64,000 nt of DNA, from NCBI GenBank assembly GCA_000231825.2, contig JH720334.1, forward strand, positions 701,687 through 765,686, written 5' to 3'. Below, one piece after another: positions 1 to 12,986 of this stretch. Each line of letters starts with the position of its first letter. The stretch's first letter is position 1. The translations under genes and the position numbers were made by a program. The notes beneath the pieces were generated by a model. That model searched no databases, had not been told where the DNA came from, and was given only the letters and a program-made list of their open reading frames with translations. The DNA comes from Tetrahymena elliotti 4EA (lineage: Eukaryota; Ciliophora; Oligohymenophorea; Hymenostomatida; Tetrahymenidae).

Positions 1-3000
1 TGTTTTTCAATCTTGAATCTATATCAGGTAAAATAACATCATCAGCTTCGTCTTTAGGCATTAATCCTAACTCCTTTTTCAATCTGTAGTAAAAGCCTTC
101 ATCTTCTTCTATAAGTTCTTTATATAAGTCATCTAATCCATACAGTTTAAGTAAGAATAAGACATAGTCCCATTCATGTCTATATAAACCACGAATTGGT
201 GGTAGGTTCCAAAGTAAATAAGGATAAAGCCAATTCTTACATAATTTACCAAGCGCTTCATCTACATCTAATTCAAAGGGGTATTTTCTCTTTGCTACTT
301 CTTTTAATATTTTAGGGAATTCATAATAAGTAATAGGCTTTTTATTAGGCTTTCCATCTACTGAAGTAAATTTGTTAAAAATAATATCAATCTCATGATC
401 TTAAATTTCGTCACATGGAATAACACCACCTTTAATAAGTAATTCTTTAAACATAACATAATCTTTCCACTTCAAACCATCAAATTTAGTTTATGAACCT
501 TGAGCAAACACATAAAATACATTTCTTAAGAAAGAGTCTGTCCAAGGTTTGCTTATTTCTAACTATTGACCGAGATCATATCTTCTAAGAGGTTCAATAA
601 TTTTTTCATGAATTGGTCTGAATTTCTTTTCTACGATGTATTTTTTAAGCCATGGATCCTATATAAATAGAAAAGAGTAAAAAATGGTCAGATATCAAAT
701 AAACTATAAATGAATTGAATGCTAAAAATTACCTCTTCAATGATTAATTCTTCCTCCTCTTCTTATTCTTATTATTTTTTAAGAGCTTCGTCCATGATAT
801 TTTGTAAATCTTTGTTAGTATCAGAATCATCTCCATTTCCACCATTTTTATTTCTTTCATCAGCAATTTAAGCCATAAGACGGGCATAGTAGTCTTTATA
901 GCAGCAACAAAAGATATAGAAGAACCAACTTACCAATTTATCCCAGCATTTGTTAGGGGCAGTCTTTTCTTTATTATTTAATTTCTCATAAGCATAAGCA
1001 TCTATAATAATTTTTGAGTAACGAGGATCAGGATCTTTATCTGATACCTCTGCATAATAAACAGGTTTTTACAAATTAATTAAAGCCTCTTTAATTCCAT
1101 CTGCTCCTTTACTAATATAACCCTTTCAGATGTAAAAATGTTAAGGTATTATTGATATTTGGAATAAATTTTACCTAATACATCAAATTAATGACATGAT
1201 AATCTGACTTAACATGAACTTTAGCAAGCTTTTTAATAAGCTTAGAAGCAATAAAGAGGAATTTCTTTTCAAAATCTCTTTTTTTAAAGTATAAATGAAT
1301 AAATATAGCAAACAAAGCTACACCGAGGAATAATAAAATAATAAGGAACCCAAGCAAAAGTCTCTCATAGTTCACATTAGATTCATCATCTTCTGATAGA
1401 TACAAAACACTATATTTTTAAAAAATTTTAATTTTGAAAGAACTTTATATTGGAATAAGTTAGTTAATAATGAATTACCTTGATGGTAAAATACCTGCTA
1501 AGGGCAGATAAAGGAAGATCCAACAAAAAACGACTAGAGCTGGTACAGCAGTACGTGCATGTCCTTCAAAGTTTTACTTGAGCTTATAGAAAAGAAGGAA
1601 GACTATTGCTACAATAGGGAAACCAATAATCATAGTTATGAGATTAGCCTTTACTTCATCATTATTTCTGAAAACAGCAATAAGTATACCTAATATTATG
1701 GGAGCATAAACAAAACTAAACATAAGGACTGTTCTCTTTGCCTTATGCTATCTATCAAGTGTAATTTATCTTTCACCTTTACTCTCAACGAGCTAAGTAA
1801 TTTGTTCTGAGAAAGATACTGCAACTTTTTATTTTTCTGGAATAATTTTTAGCAGTAATACAATTAGAGATATCAAGAATAGGAGAAGGATGACAGGTTA
1901 CATACCAAAAATAGCACCTGATTGTTGGAGAGAAATCCATTTTGGTTAGTTAAAATACATAAATGCTAATACAGTCAATGTAAAAATGTAACCAAAAGCA
2001 TTTCCCCATAAACCAAAATCGTATAAGTCATACTTGAAGATGTTCAAAATTTCAAATTTTTATCCTTCATCAAATTCTTCCTTTTCTATTTCTTCTATTT
2101 CTTAACGACGTCCTTCTTGTTTCAATTTATTTTTAAGAGCTCTTCTACGGAATCTCTTTCTAATCTCAAGGAAAATATCAATAAAAACTATAGTGAGTAA
2201 AAGTATAATTCCAACAATAATTAAGGCTAGTTCTATACCATAAGCAACATCATCATATGCCCCATAGTAATCTACTGAGCGCTAAGGTAAGATATAGAGC
2301 AATGGAATTACAAAGAATAAGCAAGCATATCCATTTAGCAACATAGAAAATTAAATACTTTTTATTTTGATAAAGATCAAGCTAACCCAGTATAATCCTA
2401 AAATGCAAGGACCTATTGAGAAAAATGTTTTCAAAGGTCTTAAGTGGTAGAACACATCTGTAACAAGAGAGAATGGCATGAAAAATAGAACTGGAACTAA
2501 TCCACCAACTATAGGGAAAATAATTAGCTTGAGTTTGTCACTTGCTTGAGAAAAAATGAGTGATGTTCCAAGTAAACAAATAATTGGAACAATAAAGATG
2601 TAAAATACACTAAGATAAAATCCTCTTGAATTTAAAAATATATCATTATCTTATCCAATTTATAAATCATGTGACATATTAAGCAAAGAATTTACAGTCA
2701 AAACAATCAAGCTACCTCCAAAAACACATGAACAAAAAATAACAGAGTAGTTTTACATGATTACTTTCATTCTAGGATCAGGCTTATCTCTACGTAATTC
2801 TATTTTAAGAAGCAATTTACGTTTTTCAATTTCTCTGAGCTCATTATCTTTTTCTTCTTCTTCTATTCTAAGTCTTTCTTGTTCTTCTGCTTCAAGTCTT
2901 TCTTATTCTAGCCTGGCTTTTTCTTCTTCTGATATCTCTTGTGGAGTTTCCTCTGGTTCCTTCTTTTCTGAAACACCAATAGTTTCACCTTTTTAAAAAT

Positions 3001-6000
3001 AATTTTTTTATTACTATGCAAACAATTTTTCAGTATTTATTTTAAAAAACTACTGCAAAAAATTTCAAAACTTTTGTTTTTAAAAACATTATTTTTAATT
3101 CAATTAAAGAAAAGCTCCTAGTAATTTTTGGTTTTTTGAAATAAATTTCATTCGCTTTAATATAATAGCCTAAAAAGAAGAGTAAAATAAAAAACTGAAA
3201 AATTTAGTAATAATATTAAATTTTTCAAAGAAATTAAATCAATTTTTATTTGTCAAAAGTCAAAAATTAATAAACCCAAATTGAAATATTTTAAAAATAA
3301 AATTTTTATTTTATTTTTTATTAATTTGATTTATTGGGAGCTTTTGATAAACTTTTATATCTTTTTAGTAGTAAAATTTTGGTTTTTGAATTTGTCTTCA
3401 TTTTTTTGNNNNNNNNNNNNNNNNNNNNNNNNNNNNNNNNNNNNNNNNNNNNNNNNNNNNNNNNNNNNNNNNNNNNNNNNNNNNNNNNNNNNNNNNNNNN
3501 NNNNNNNNTAGTCAAACAAAATATTGAATTTGAAAAGATCAGAATTGTTAAAATAGAAGATTTTGCAGTGTATATTAAAGAAATTTAATCAATTTTAAAC
3601 TCTATCTTAGATAAGTAGATTTGATTTAATGGAAGTATTATTAAATTAATACAAAATAAAAAATAATTACCATGCTAAGTAATTCCAAAAGCACCACCTT
3701 CAACATCTTGAACTTCTTCAAGAAATTCTTAATCATCATGCTCTTGATTTTGTTCATTTGAAGATTTTTTCTTTAAAAATGATTCATGCTATTCATCACC
3801 CTAATCTGGAATAACAACTTTAACGGATTCATACTTTTTCTTCTACTGTTTATTTTTTTCTAACTTCTCTAATTCATTTTCATCTGCAGCTAATTAGCGA
3901 TCTGGTACTTTTTAAAGAATAGGATCAAAGAATTTAAAATGCATGTAAATCCAACTTAATGCCAAAATCAAAACATAAGGTCCAGCAAGAACTCTGATGT
4001 AATTGTCTCCCCTATAAATAATTAAAAGAAATTAAAATGAAATAGAATATTTATTATATAATACCAATGGAAATTTAAGTTCCAAGTAGTTGAAACTGTA
4101 TAAATAGTATAACCAACAACTAAAGCAGCAGTGACAATACACCAGAATAGCATGAAGAAATTCCTTGCAGTGATATTGAAATTTTCCCTTTTTTCAAATA
4201 GCAAAAATAAGGAAATGAATAGTAAAATAAAGTTAGTTACTTAAGATCCTTGACTACGAAATAAGTTGCCATCCAAAAGAAATACAAACCGAAGACGTAT
4301 GCACATTAAATGTAGCCAGGTGATGGGATATGTAATCTATTTTGAAGCTTTAAAGTATCCTAATTTATGGTTTTAAAGATTATTTTTATTAATTAAGTAA
4401 AATGATAATTACATAGACATAGTACATAAAGATAATCAAAGTTGGAACAGCTTAGAAAAAGAATAGCAAAAGGTAGGCTGTCCAATTTCTTATTGAGAGA
4501 AAAATTATTCCATAAGCTATGAAGATAAATGATCCAACAATAATATTATCAGAAATATATTGTTTTAATTCATCAAATTAGCTAGATTCTGTTATGTCTC
4601 TAGATTTAAATGTGATGCCCATATAAACTAACCAGCATATAAAAACAGCTCCAAACAACCAAAAAACTTCAGAGGTAACTCTACTTCTGAATATCTTACT
4701 AACACAGTTTTCAAATTTTTTAGAGAGTATTCTAATACTTTAGCAAAGCATGACACACAGTTTAGCTTATGCTTCGCAAATAATTCCTATAATTTCTATT
4801 GTTGACTTAGAAGGAACTCTCATTTTTTCTTTATCATATATGCTCTCACGTCTTTTAACTTCATTGTTTACTTAGAGAGTGTAGGTATCTAATAATAATA
4901 AATTGTTTATAAATCATAAATTTACTTCAAAATGTTTTAGCATTTTTATTTGAAAACTATAATAAAAAATACCTTTCTTTTAGCTTGTGTTATCTATATC
5001 ATCAAGTAGGTGAATATTTTGGCCTTTATTATGTCCGATACCTGACCCATTATCAATGGTTTCATATAAATCTTTAGAATTAAAAAGTAAATTCTAACTG
5101 GTCATATTGTCAGTATTCATTTTAGTTTTGGGGTCGTTTTAATTTATATTTATTGTTTAAGTATTGTTATTATTCGCTCCCTAGTTGTTATTAGCATTAG
5201 CTTGAACCAGTCCTGAAGGATTGTTTTACTTCTATCCTCTTGACTGCTTTTTCTAAAAAATATTTCCACCTTATTACCTTTTGTTATTGTTAACAGGCTA
5301 TACTACTTTTGCTTAGTTATTTGATATCATTTCTTCAAGTTTGTTGGTATCTAATTATCCACTGCTCTCAACTTGACCTCTTTCACTGGAGACAGGAGCT
5401 AGTTAAGCTTTAGAATTTTTATTATTAACTGCTTGTATTCTTGTATTGGTTGGAATTAGATTGTTCTGTGTGGCTAAATTATTATTTTAAGTCACCATTG
5501 TATTGTTCTAGGTTTGCATGTAATTATTTTAGGTATTATTTATGGTTTTGTAACTACCACCACCTATCAAGTTTATGGAATTTTATCTTTATTTTAAAAT
5601 TGAATTAATTAGCAAGTAGTAATGGCTTAGAAAATTAAGAAATTTTGTTAAGTATTGTAAAAAAATTATATTTTATGAATATTTTTGTTAAAGAAATTAT
5701 TGTTTTCAGTGAGAGATATGTATCATTTATCTTATGATAATTAAGCTCACTGGATTAATTTTTTAAAAATAAATAATTTCTTGCTATTCACTGATTCATT
5801 TATTTCGATACTAATTAATTTAGCAAGTAAGTGAATCTTTTAAATATCTTATTTCATTTTTAATCCAACAAACGAGGAGATGAAGGAGAGATAAGTTAAA
5901 TTTCTCCTCAAATGGAGTGAAAAGATTTTATTTTTTTAAAAATTATTTGCAAAAAAATAAATTTAAAATAAATAAAAAAACATAATTTTAATAATTACTA

Positions 6001-6351
6001 GTTATTATTAGTGCCCATAATGTTTGTTTAGGTATTGAGATTATTTTAAGAAATATTCAAATTATTCTAATTGGTCTCATCTAAAGGTAAAACCATATTT
6101 GATTTCTATGAATATCCTGAATGATCATTATCCTTTTACTAAAACTAATTCAAAAACTAATCATTTAACTAAATATCATCGAAAGCACTTGACCTACCTT
6201 AGTTTTAATTAGCTTGATTTTAATTAAGCTAATTACTGCTCGGATTGTTTCCCTTGTAAAAACTATTTGCAGTATTATTAGTGTTCAAGATATTTTAGGC
6301 ATTTGCAATTCTCTGCTTCTTGCGATCATCGTTGTTCTTACCAAGATTCAT
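1..6351 (-). CDS. Multi-pass membrane protein with p25-alpha-like domain (3' end beyond window)
   Basis: Ciliate-code gene of at least ten exons on the minus strand: 6351-5999, about 5586-4973, 4888-4413, 4359-4241, 4187-4065, 4011-3671, 2988-1479, 1409-1175, 1122-733, 658-1. Phases agree at every junction; only the acceptor near 5587 is ambiguous. At least about 1,600 residues. The start MNLGKNNDDRKK opens an Asn/Gln-rich tail of about 320 residues. Six hydrophobic helices follow, then a charged 130-residue segment, then a KE-rich stretch (2830-2985) and about twelve more helices. The terminal part (about 540-230) reads DHEIDIIFNKF, then KKPITYYEFPKILKEVAKRKYPF, then DEALGKLCKNWL (three separated pieces), the pattern of the p25-alpha/TPPP fold (hDIDIvFsKv, IxYeEFkkaLeelA.KRf, EEAl..ic). 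p25-alpha proteins bind tubulin; whether this one does is inference. The transporter-like membrane part is not recognised. The open frame runs off the window at base 1. Confidence 0.8.
3409..3508. other. Assembly gap of 100 N
   Basis: Exactly 100 N, the usual placeholder for a gap of unknown size. It lies inside the intron between 2989 and 3670 of the large membrane-protein gene, so that intron's true length is unknown. An exon hidden in the gap cannot be excluded, but the flanking exons join in phase (G|GT) without one. Confidence 0.95.
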
Positions 6352-8640
6352 ATTGCTTAACTTAATTTTAGCTTATTTCTTTTTTTTTATGTTAAAAGAT
6401 AATTTAATGATTGAAATTGAGTGGGTAACAAATAAAACTGTAGATGGAAAAATGCTAAAATAAGTTATTTATTTACTTAGTTGTTTCACAAATTTAATAA
6501 AGTATAGTTTATTTCAATTTGCTTGAAGTAAATATGTTCTTTCTTTTCCTCTACTAGGTAAAGCAATGAGGAAATGTTCTATTAAAAAGATTTTTGCTGA
6601 GTAGATTTATCTAATTAGCTATCTAAAAACTTAATATTGAAGTTGAGTCCTACTGCTTTATTATATTGAATTATTAGTTAGATTGTTAGTTATTAATTAT
6701 TTATTTTGTTTATAATATTAATCAATATTAAATTACCATTTATCAAATAAATTATTATTCACAAATAATATATAATTCAATCATTTATCATATACAAGCT
6801 CTATAGATACATATTCTTAGTCATTTTTTTATTCCTTTGTTCGAATAGACTTTCTCTTAGAAATAGCAACCAAACATTTTTTAAAAAGCAATCTGTCTTA
6901 CTAATTTCTAAAGTTTTTTTAATCATTTTTCAACCAAAAACATATAAAAAATCAAATCATTCACTCATTTGTCTTTTTAAAATAAAACTTGCAATTAGTC
7001 ATAACTTATTATAAAATCTTAAAATATTTGGTTGCTAACTTAAAGTCCAGTGAATATAAAAATTAACATTTAATTCTTAGCCTCAAAAAATTTTCAATAT
7101 TAGTTTTTTTTATAAAATTCGTACCAAAGCTATCATAAAAGGAGTGGAATCAATTATTACTATTTGAAATTTATTTTTAATGAAACTTAAAATTATTTAA
7201 TAATAAAAAAATTATTTTTTCATCAAAGCAACAAATAATAAGAAGAATAAAAAATTGCTTACCAAAAAATAAAATTAAATAAATCTATTTCTAAATATTA
7301 TCTCATAAAGTCAAAAGAAAGTATTCTTTTTTTAAAATATTTTAAATTAATTTTTCCTTAAATTTACTCAATTTAAAGTGAGTAAATTTAATCTTGTTGA
7401 TAAAATAAATGTACCTGATAAAGTTTTTTCTTTTTATTTAAATAATATCAAAAAAAATTAACAAGAATTTATTTAACTATCCTTGATCATTACCTCTTTG
7501 AGTTTTTTTCTTTTTATTTTACTAATATCAAAAATAATTTGCTAAAAATTATTTTTAATTTAAAAATATTTATTAAATAAATTAACAAGAATGGTCTGAT
7601 TGTTAAAAAATTTTTCAAAATATGTTAAAGTATATGTATTTAACATAGATTTAAAAAAGCAATTAAAAAATACTTATTGACCTTTTATTAATTAAGATAA
7701 ATTATTAATAATTATGTCTTAAATTTCAATGAATTTTTTCATTTACTTAATTAATAATATTGAAGTTTTTAGGAATGATGATGATAATGAAACTTAAAAA
7801 TTTTGTTCATTTTCAACTTTAAACATAAAATTGTTTTATGATTTTTAGTAATGTTTTTAGATTTTATGTTTTGGAACTATTTTATTATTTTTTGTATTTA
7901 CGTAGAACAAGTATAAAATGAAAAGTTATGGATGCTTTAAAAATGGAAAAAATATTGAATTACTAATTATAAAATGCTTTATTTATTATTAAAAAATTTA
8001 AGCAGGCTGATAATTATACTTCTTTTGCTCTTTTGCAAATAAATACACAAGATAATGCTACTAATTCCAAAACAATTAATTTGCTACATATTCCATCTTG
8101 AAGTAGGAGTTGGAGGATGAATAATTACAAATTAAAAAGAAAAATTAACAAAGTATAAAAATTTATTCTCTTATATAATTCTCATTAGAAAATATCGCTG
8201 TATATTTTTCATATTTAGTTTGTTTATATTTTGCTTTTATTGAATTTAAAATAGAAATAATGAACATATTTTATTATTGAAATTATTTGGATGCAAACTC
8301 CTATGTCTAACTAATGATGAAATGTTATTTTTTAGTTTTTTAAAGATGTAATAAATAAAATAAATGTATGCTTTTATCAGCTAAATAATACTATTCTAAA
8401 AATTATCATTAACTTCAAATTTGGTGAAGTTAATTTAGAAACCTTTTTATAAATGTTGGTCATAATGATTATCAACTCATTTTATTGTTTTACTTTTTTA
8501 ATCTTAAAAACAAAACTTTAAGAATTGCTCAAAAATCTGATTTTTTTTTAGTATTGAAATCGGATAAAAATATAAAATTAAGACTATCAAATTTATTATT
8601 ATAAAACAAAAGAACCCATAATTTATTACTAACAAACAAA
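6352..8640. other. AT-rich intergenic region
   Basis: Upstream region of the minus-strand membrane-protein gene. It is extremely A/T-rich with frequent TGA in all frames. No coding signal was seen. It contains one short direct repeat (7422-7540, listed separately). Confidence 0.7.
7422..7540. repeat. Two-copy imperfect direct repeat
   Basis: About 39 nt occur twice, at 7422-7460 and 7501-7540. Each copy has the form AGTTTTTTCTTTTTATTT followed by a few bases and AATATCAAAAA. The spacing is 79 nt. The element TTAACAAGAAT also recurs just after both units (near 7459 and 7580). It is probably a local duplication in non-coding DNA. Confidence 0.5.
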
Positions 8641-9105
8641 GTTTAAATATTGGAAGGCCTTGGCCGTAATGAAAAACTTTATCATCAGTAGGTAATCCTT
8701 ACCTATATATTTCAAATGATGAAGGAGATGGCCATATCCCTCGGGATTGAAAATCATGAAAAACTGGCTAACATGCTGATCAAAGAAATATAAATTTAAG
8801 GATATACCGCAAAATAAAATTACAGGGCTAGCTTCTCTATTATAAATTTCTCGAAAGGGAATATATAGAGTGCAGCTAAGCTTAATTATATATATTTATA
8901 CATATTATTATATTATAAATTGTATAAAAATTCCCTGTCACTCAAAGTCGAATTGATAGGATTTAGAATTTATTTTATACAATAGGCATTTAAGTTACCA
9001 ATAGCACTGCACATAAACATGGTGATTGAGGTTTTCTCAACAGCATATTTATTTTGGTAATCAGAATCAATTATAATCTTAAACAAACTAAAAACCTCTT
9101 TTTTT
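8641..9105. ncRNA. Candidate structured non-coding RNA island
   Basis: A patch visibly richer in G+C than several kb on either side, with no open frame on either strand. It has compact self-complementary elements: GGCCTTGGCC at about 8657-8666; AGGTAA/TTACCT (8690-8704); ATCCC/GGGAT (8736-8747) nested between GGCCA (8731) and TGGCT (8765); AGGGAAT (8856) pairing with ATTCCCT (8930-8936) across an AT-rich loop; and a long hairpin at 9019-9046 whose arms ATGGTGATTGAG and CTCAACAGCAT pair with one mismatch and one bulge. A run of seven T (9099-9105) could be a Pol III-type terminator if transcription is on the plus strand. It does not match what I know of Tetrahymena telomerase RNA, U3, SRP RNA or tRNA. 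Strand and ends are uncertain, and it may be more than one RNA. Confidence 0.45.
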
Positions 9106-10399
9106 CTTAATCAACTTCCAAACACAAAATATATATCATGAAATTAATAAGTTTCAAATTAAATCAATGCATTTCTATAAAATTCAGCAAAACGAATCAA
9201 TCAAAATTATCAAAACTAGATTTCATCCATTTTTTTTAAATTATTAAATGAAAAAAAATATAAACAACAATGAATAGTTAATTAAGCAATTCTCCTTTTA
9301 TTAGAATAAAGATAGTAAATTATGTAAAGCCATTTTAGCCAAACCCACTCACAATAAATAACTTTGACTTAAAAACACTTAATAATTCTAAGAAAGAAAG
9401 TGAGATAAATTAAATTTAATTGCAAACTGCTCACATAAAAAAATAATTAAAAATGAGACATTTTTATTTTGTAATTTACATTCATTTAATAAAGCTTTTT
9501 AAACATAAAATAAATTTTTTATGGAGATTTTTCTTTTAAAATTGAAATTATTTTTGTTGAAAAAGAAATAAGTTTTGATTCTTTATTCATTTTAAATGAA
9601 AAAATTTACCTTTTTCCTATTCTACTTAATTACTTTAAAATACTAAGTATATAATGTAATTAATTTCAAATCAATTTAATAAAAACCTAATCTTTTCATT
9701 TAAAATAGTTTTTTAAAATCAATTTATTAAAATTTCTTTTACTAAAACAATAAAAAATATTTTTTAAGTCTTATGATACTTTTGTTTTATCCATGAGATT
9801 ATTTTACAAAAAAATACTCTATTTTATTAATGATTCAAAATAAAATTGCTTAAAAAACTAAATGAAGAAAGATAACAATCTTAATTTTAAGTCAAAATTT
9901 GTTTAAAAAATAAGGAAATTTATATCATGTGTGTTTGTATTTTTCTTTTTTTAAAGAAAATCAAACAAAAAATAAAATTATTTTCAAAAGACACCATTTC
10001 CGTAAATATAATTAATACTTCATGGAAAAGAATAAATAATTTTTATCTTTACATTTAGATAAATTAAAAATTGTATTCCATCCTATAAACAAATTTCTAA
10101 ATTTTATAAATTGGTTTTTTGATATTGAAATTTCAACCAAATTATTTGAGTATTTTTAAGTGTGTGGATAATAGATTAAAAAAAACACAAAAATAATTTG
10201 ATTCGAATTACAAATTTTTGATGAGTAAATTAATTGGATTAGTTATAGTAATTTAAATTAATGTCAGATAATCACTCTAATAATTTGATAATAATTATTT
10301 TAAATTCAATTTAGCTAAGCAAAGATTTTAATAATTTTTAATTAAATAAAAAATTTAAAAAATCTTTATACAAAATTTAGAAATAATTACAAAGTGAAA
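9106..10399. other. AT-rich intergenic region
   Basis: No open frame or structure was recognised. The A-rich stretch just before 10400 is the likely 5' UTR/promoter side of the chromodomain gene. Confidence 0.65.
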
Positions 10400-11951
10400 A
10401 TGTCATAAAAAAAATACTCTAATAAATAAAAGAGAAAGTAAGACTACAACAGTGAGAGTGAAGAGGAAGAAGAAGACTAATATGAAGTTGAAAAGATCTT
10501 AGACTCTAGATTTAATCCTAAAACTAAACAAAAAGAATACTTAGTCAAATGGGAAAGTACAATAAATTATTTATTAAATTAATTTTTAATTTTATTCACT
10601 ATTCTTTTATAATAAAAGACTGGCCAGTTGAGGACTCTACCTGGGAACCTTTTGAACATCTCTAAAATGTCAAGGAAATTGTTCAAGCTTTTGAAAAGAA
10701 GTAAAAATCTAATCCAATGCCCTAGCCTAGTGGACCTATCACAAGGGTTAATGCTTAGAAGGACTCTTAAAAAAAGAATAAGCTCTCTTTAAATTCTTCT
10801 ATCAGTAAATCATAGCCTTAAGAAGAAGAAATCATAACATCTAAAGAAGATAACAAAAAGTAAGCAGTTAAAAAATTCTAGCCTGCCTCTAGAAGAAAAT
10901 CTATTAGTTCTTAATCAGAATCAGAAGTTGTTGAAGAACCCTAACATGATAGTAAAAAGGACAAGAATGACACTGCATTTGAAGATCCCAATAATGGAGA
11001 TGGTGATGAAACTGAGCTCGTTTTTGAAGAAATTGTGGATAAAAGAGTTGTTGATGGTCAAACTGAATATCTGATCAGATTTTAAAGTAATTTTATTTAG
11101 GATAAAATTTTATTAAAATATTTTTAAAAATATATTTTACTGCAAAAATAGATGTTTCATAACCTTAATGGGTTGATGTAGGACAACTCATAGCTATTAA
11201 AGATGATGTTATTGCTTATGAAGAAAAAATAGCTGCATAGAGCTAACTTAACAAGACTAAGAATTTGAAAGAAAATACTAAGCACACCTCTTAATAAATG
11301 TAAAGCGAACAAAATAATCAGGAATCAGAAGAAATTGAAGAAGGCAAAGATTCTAAAAAAAGAAATTTACTTCCAAGCACTAAGAGACCTACTGCCAAAA
11401 GATCACAACCATTTAACCAAGATGAAGAAAAAGAAAAATCTGCTGCATAATCTATATTTAATTAATCGAGTAAAAACCAAACCTAAGTTGAAAAAGAACA
11501 TACTCCTAATTTACCATCTTAGTAACCTTTAACTGCTCACAGAACTGGATCCAGACTTGGTTCAGTTCAACCAAGTTCTAGCTAAACATCTCAGTAGACT
11601 TAATAGTAATCATCTAACACAACTAACTCTTCAACCACATCATTAGATCTATAATCAAAAATGCCGAGCTAAATGGCAAAGCGCAAACCTATTGAACTTT
11701 CTGAAATTTAGCATGGAGATTTCAAGACCGATAATGTTGAAAAGATAGAACTTCAAGGAGATTTAACTGATATTATGACTTCAAGATTCGAAGTTTTTTG
11801 GAAAATCAGACAAGATAATGTCACTCCTGCTTCTTAAATATATTCAGCTTCTTATCTTAGAAGATATGAACCTTAAGTTCTTATTGATTTCCTCCTTTAA
11901 CATTCTAACTCAGCTCAGTTAAGAAATGCTGCTCAGCTCATTAACCATTGA
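10400..11951 (+). CDS. Double chromodomain plus chromo shadow domain protein (Pdd1/HP1-like)
   Basis: Three exons (10400-10556, 10619-11086, 11152-11951) give 474 residues. After an acidic/basic head comes chromodomain 1 (about residues 27-75): YEVEKILDSRF, KEYLVKWENWPVEDSTWEPF. The aromatic cage positions are Tyr27 and the two Trp of KWENW. A second, more divergent chromodomain lies at about 186-235 (FEEIVDKRVVDGQTEYLIRF, then WVDVGQLIAI); its second cage position is Phe and its third is not aromatic. A Ser/Gln/Lys-rich linker leads to a C-terminal region (about 399-470: RFEVFWKIRQDN, ASYLRRYEPQVLIDFLLQH) that looks like a chromo shadow domain. In this family chromodomains bind methylated H3 (K9/K27) and the shadow domain dimerises. 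In Tetrahymena the two-chromo-plus-shadow layout is that of Pdd1p, which acts in heterochromatin formation and programmed DNA elimination. A nuclear role is inferred; orthology to PDD1 itself is not claimed. Confidence 0.88.
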
Positions 11952-12986
11952 AGAAAAAAAAAAATCTCAAATTTTTGCTAAATCTCCTTAAAACATAAGA
12001 TGAATTCAATATGGTTTCATAAAATAGCTCAAAAAAATAAGAAAATGAATAAAAAACGAACATTTAGAGCCTATGACAAATTGAATTTTAAGACAAATAA
12101 TTAATATCATAAATATTTTTCATATTCTATTTATTCATGTTATTGAATTTTCAGTTTTAAGAGAATTAATTAATTTTTTATTATCTTTTTTCTTATTTTA
12201 ACATATAAATTTATTAATAATTATCTACTAACCAGTAACAACACAAATGTATCATTATTAATATTTTATTCTTCTACAAACTTTTTTTTTCTTATTTTTT
12301 TTATTTATTTAAAATTGGATATTTAATTAAAAATTTACTTGCAAATAAGACTCATAATAATAATACATAATTTATTTTTCAACAAATACTTGTTTATGAA
12401 GTTTTCAGTTTTAAGATAATTTCATTACTTTTCCTTTTTTTATTCTTTCTTTCATTAATGATTTTTAAACATTTATTTGAATTATGATAATTGATTATCT
12501 CATTGTAGAAAATTAAGTTCTCGAAGATGAAAATTCCTAAAATAAACAAATAATCTAAATTAATTTTAATTCAAAATATTGGTTTTATATTTAATAAATT
12601 AAATTATGATTAGTGGTGAAAAAAGTATTGTCATAACTTCAATATCAAAAAAACTATTTTGAAGAGAATTTTCAAAATTTATAGAGCTGATTGTCAATTT
12701 AAAAAAGTGACATTTTGAATAAATTATGACATTATAATAGTAATATTTATACCACATAAAAGGATAGATTTGATCAAATTTTATAAATCTTCAGTAAAAA
12801 TATTTTAGATGAAAAAATTTGAGAAATCATCAGAGTTTAAGATAAAATTTTCTAAGATTTTTCTCTATTGATTATGGTTAATCAAATTTTATTAAAATAA
12901 GACTAGTAAGATAAAAATTAGAAAAGATAAAATGTTTGTCAACAGAGATAAAAAAATAGATAGTTTTCGAAAGATATCTTTCAAAT
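11952..12986. other. Convergent intergenic region (3' ends)
   Basis: Lies between the TGA stops of a plus-strand and a minus-strand gene, so it holds the two 3' UTRs. It is AT-rich with repeated TTTTCAGTTTTAAGA (about 12148 and 12402). No gene was seen. Confidence 0.6.

Noticed and set aside
2757..2996. 79-residue plus-strand frame, Ser/Leu-rich
   Set aside because: It is the antisense of the Glu/Lys-rich stretch of the minus-strand membrane-protein exon (2988-1479), whose splice phases are consistent; GAA/GAG read backwards gives TTC/CTC and looks Ser/Phe/Leu-rich.
6820..6860. Possible tRNA T-arm (GTTCGAATA)
   Set aside because: No matching acceptor, D or anticodon arms were found around it on either strand.
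8641..9105. Hammerhead ribozyme or group I intron
   Set aside because: CTGATGA- and GAAA-like words occur, but not with the required helix pairing; no group I P/Q/R/S core could be placed. Kept only as an unclassified structured RNA candidate.
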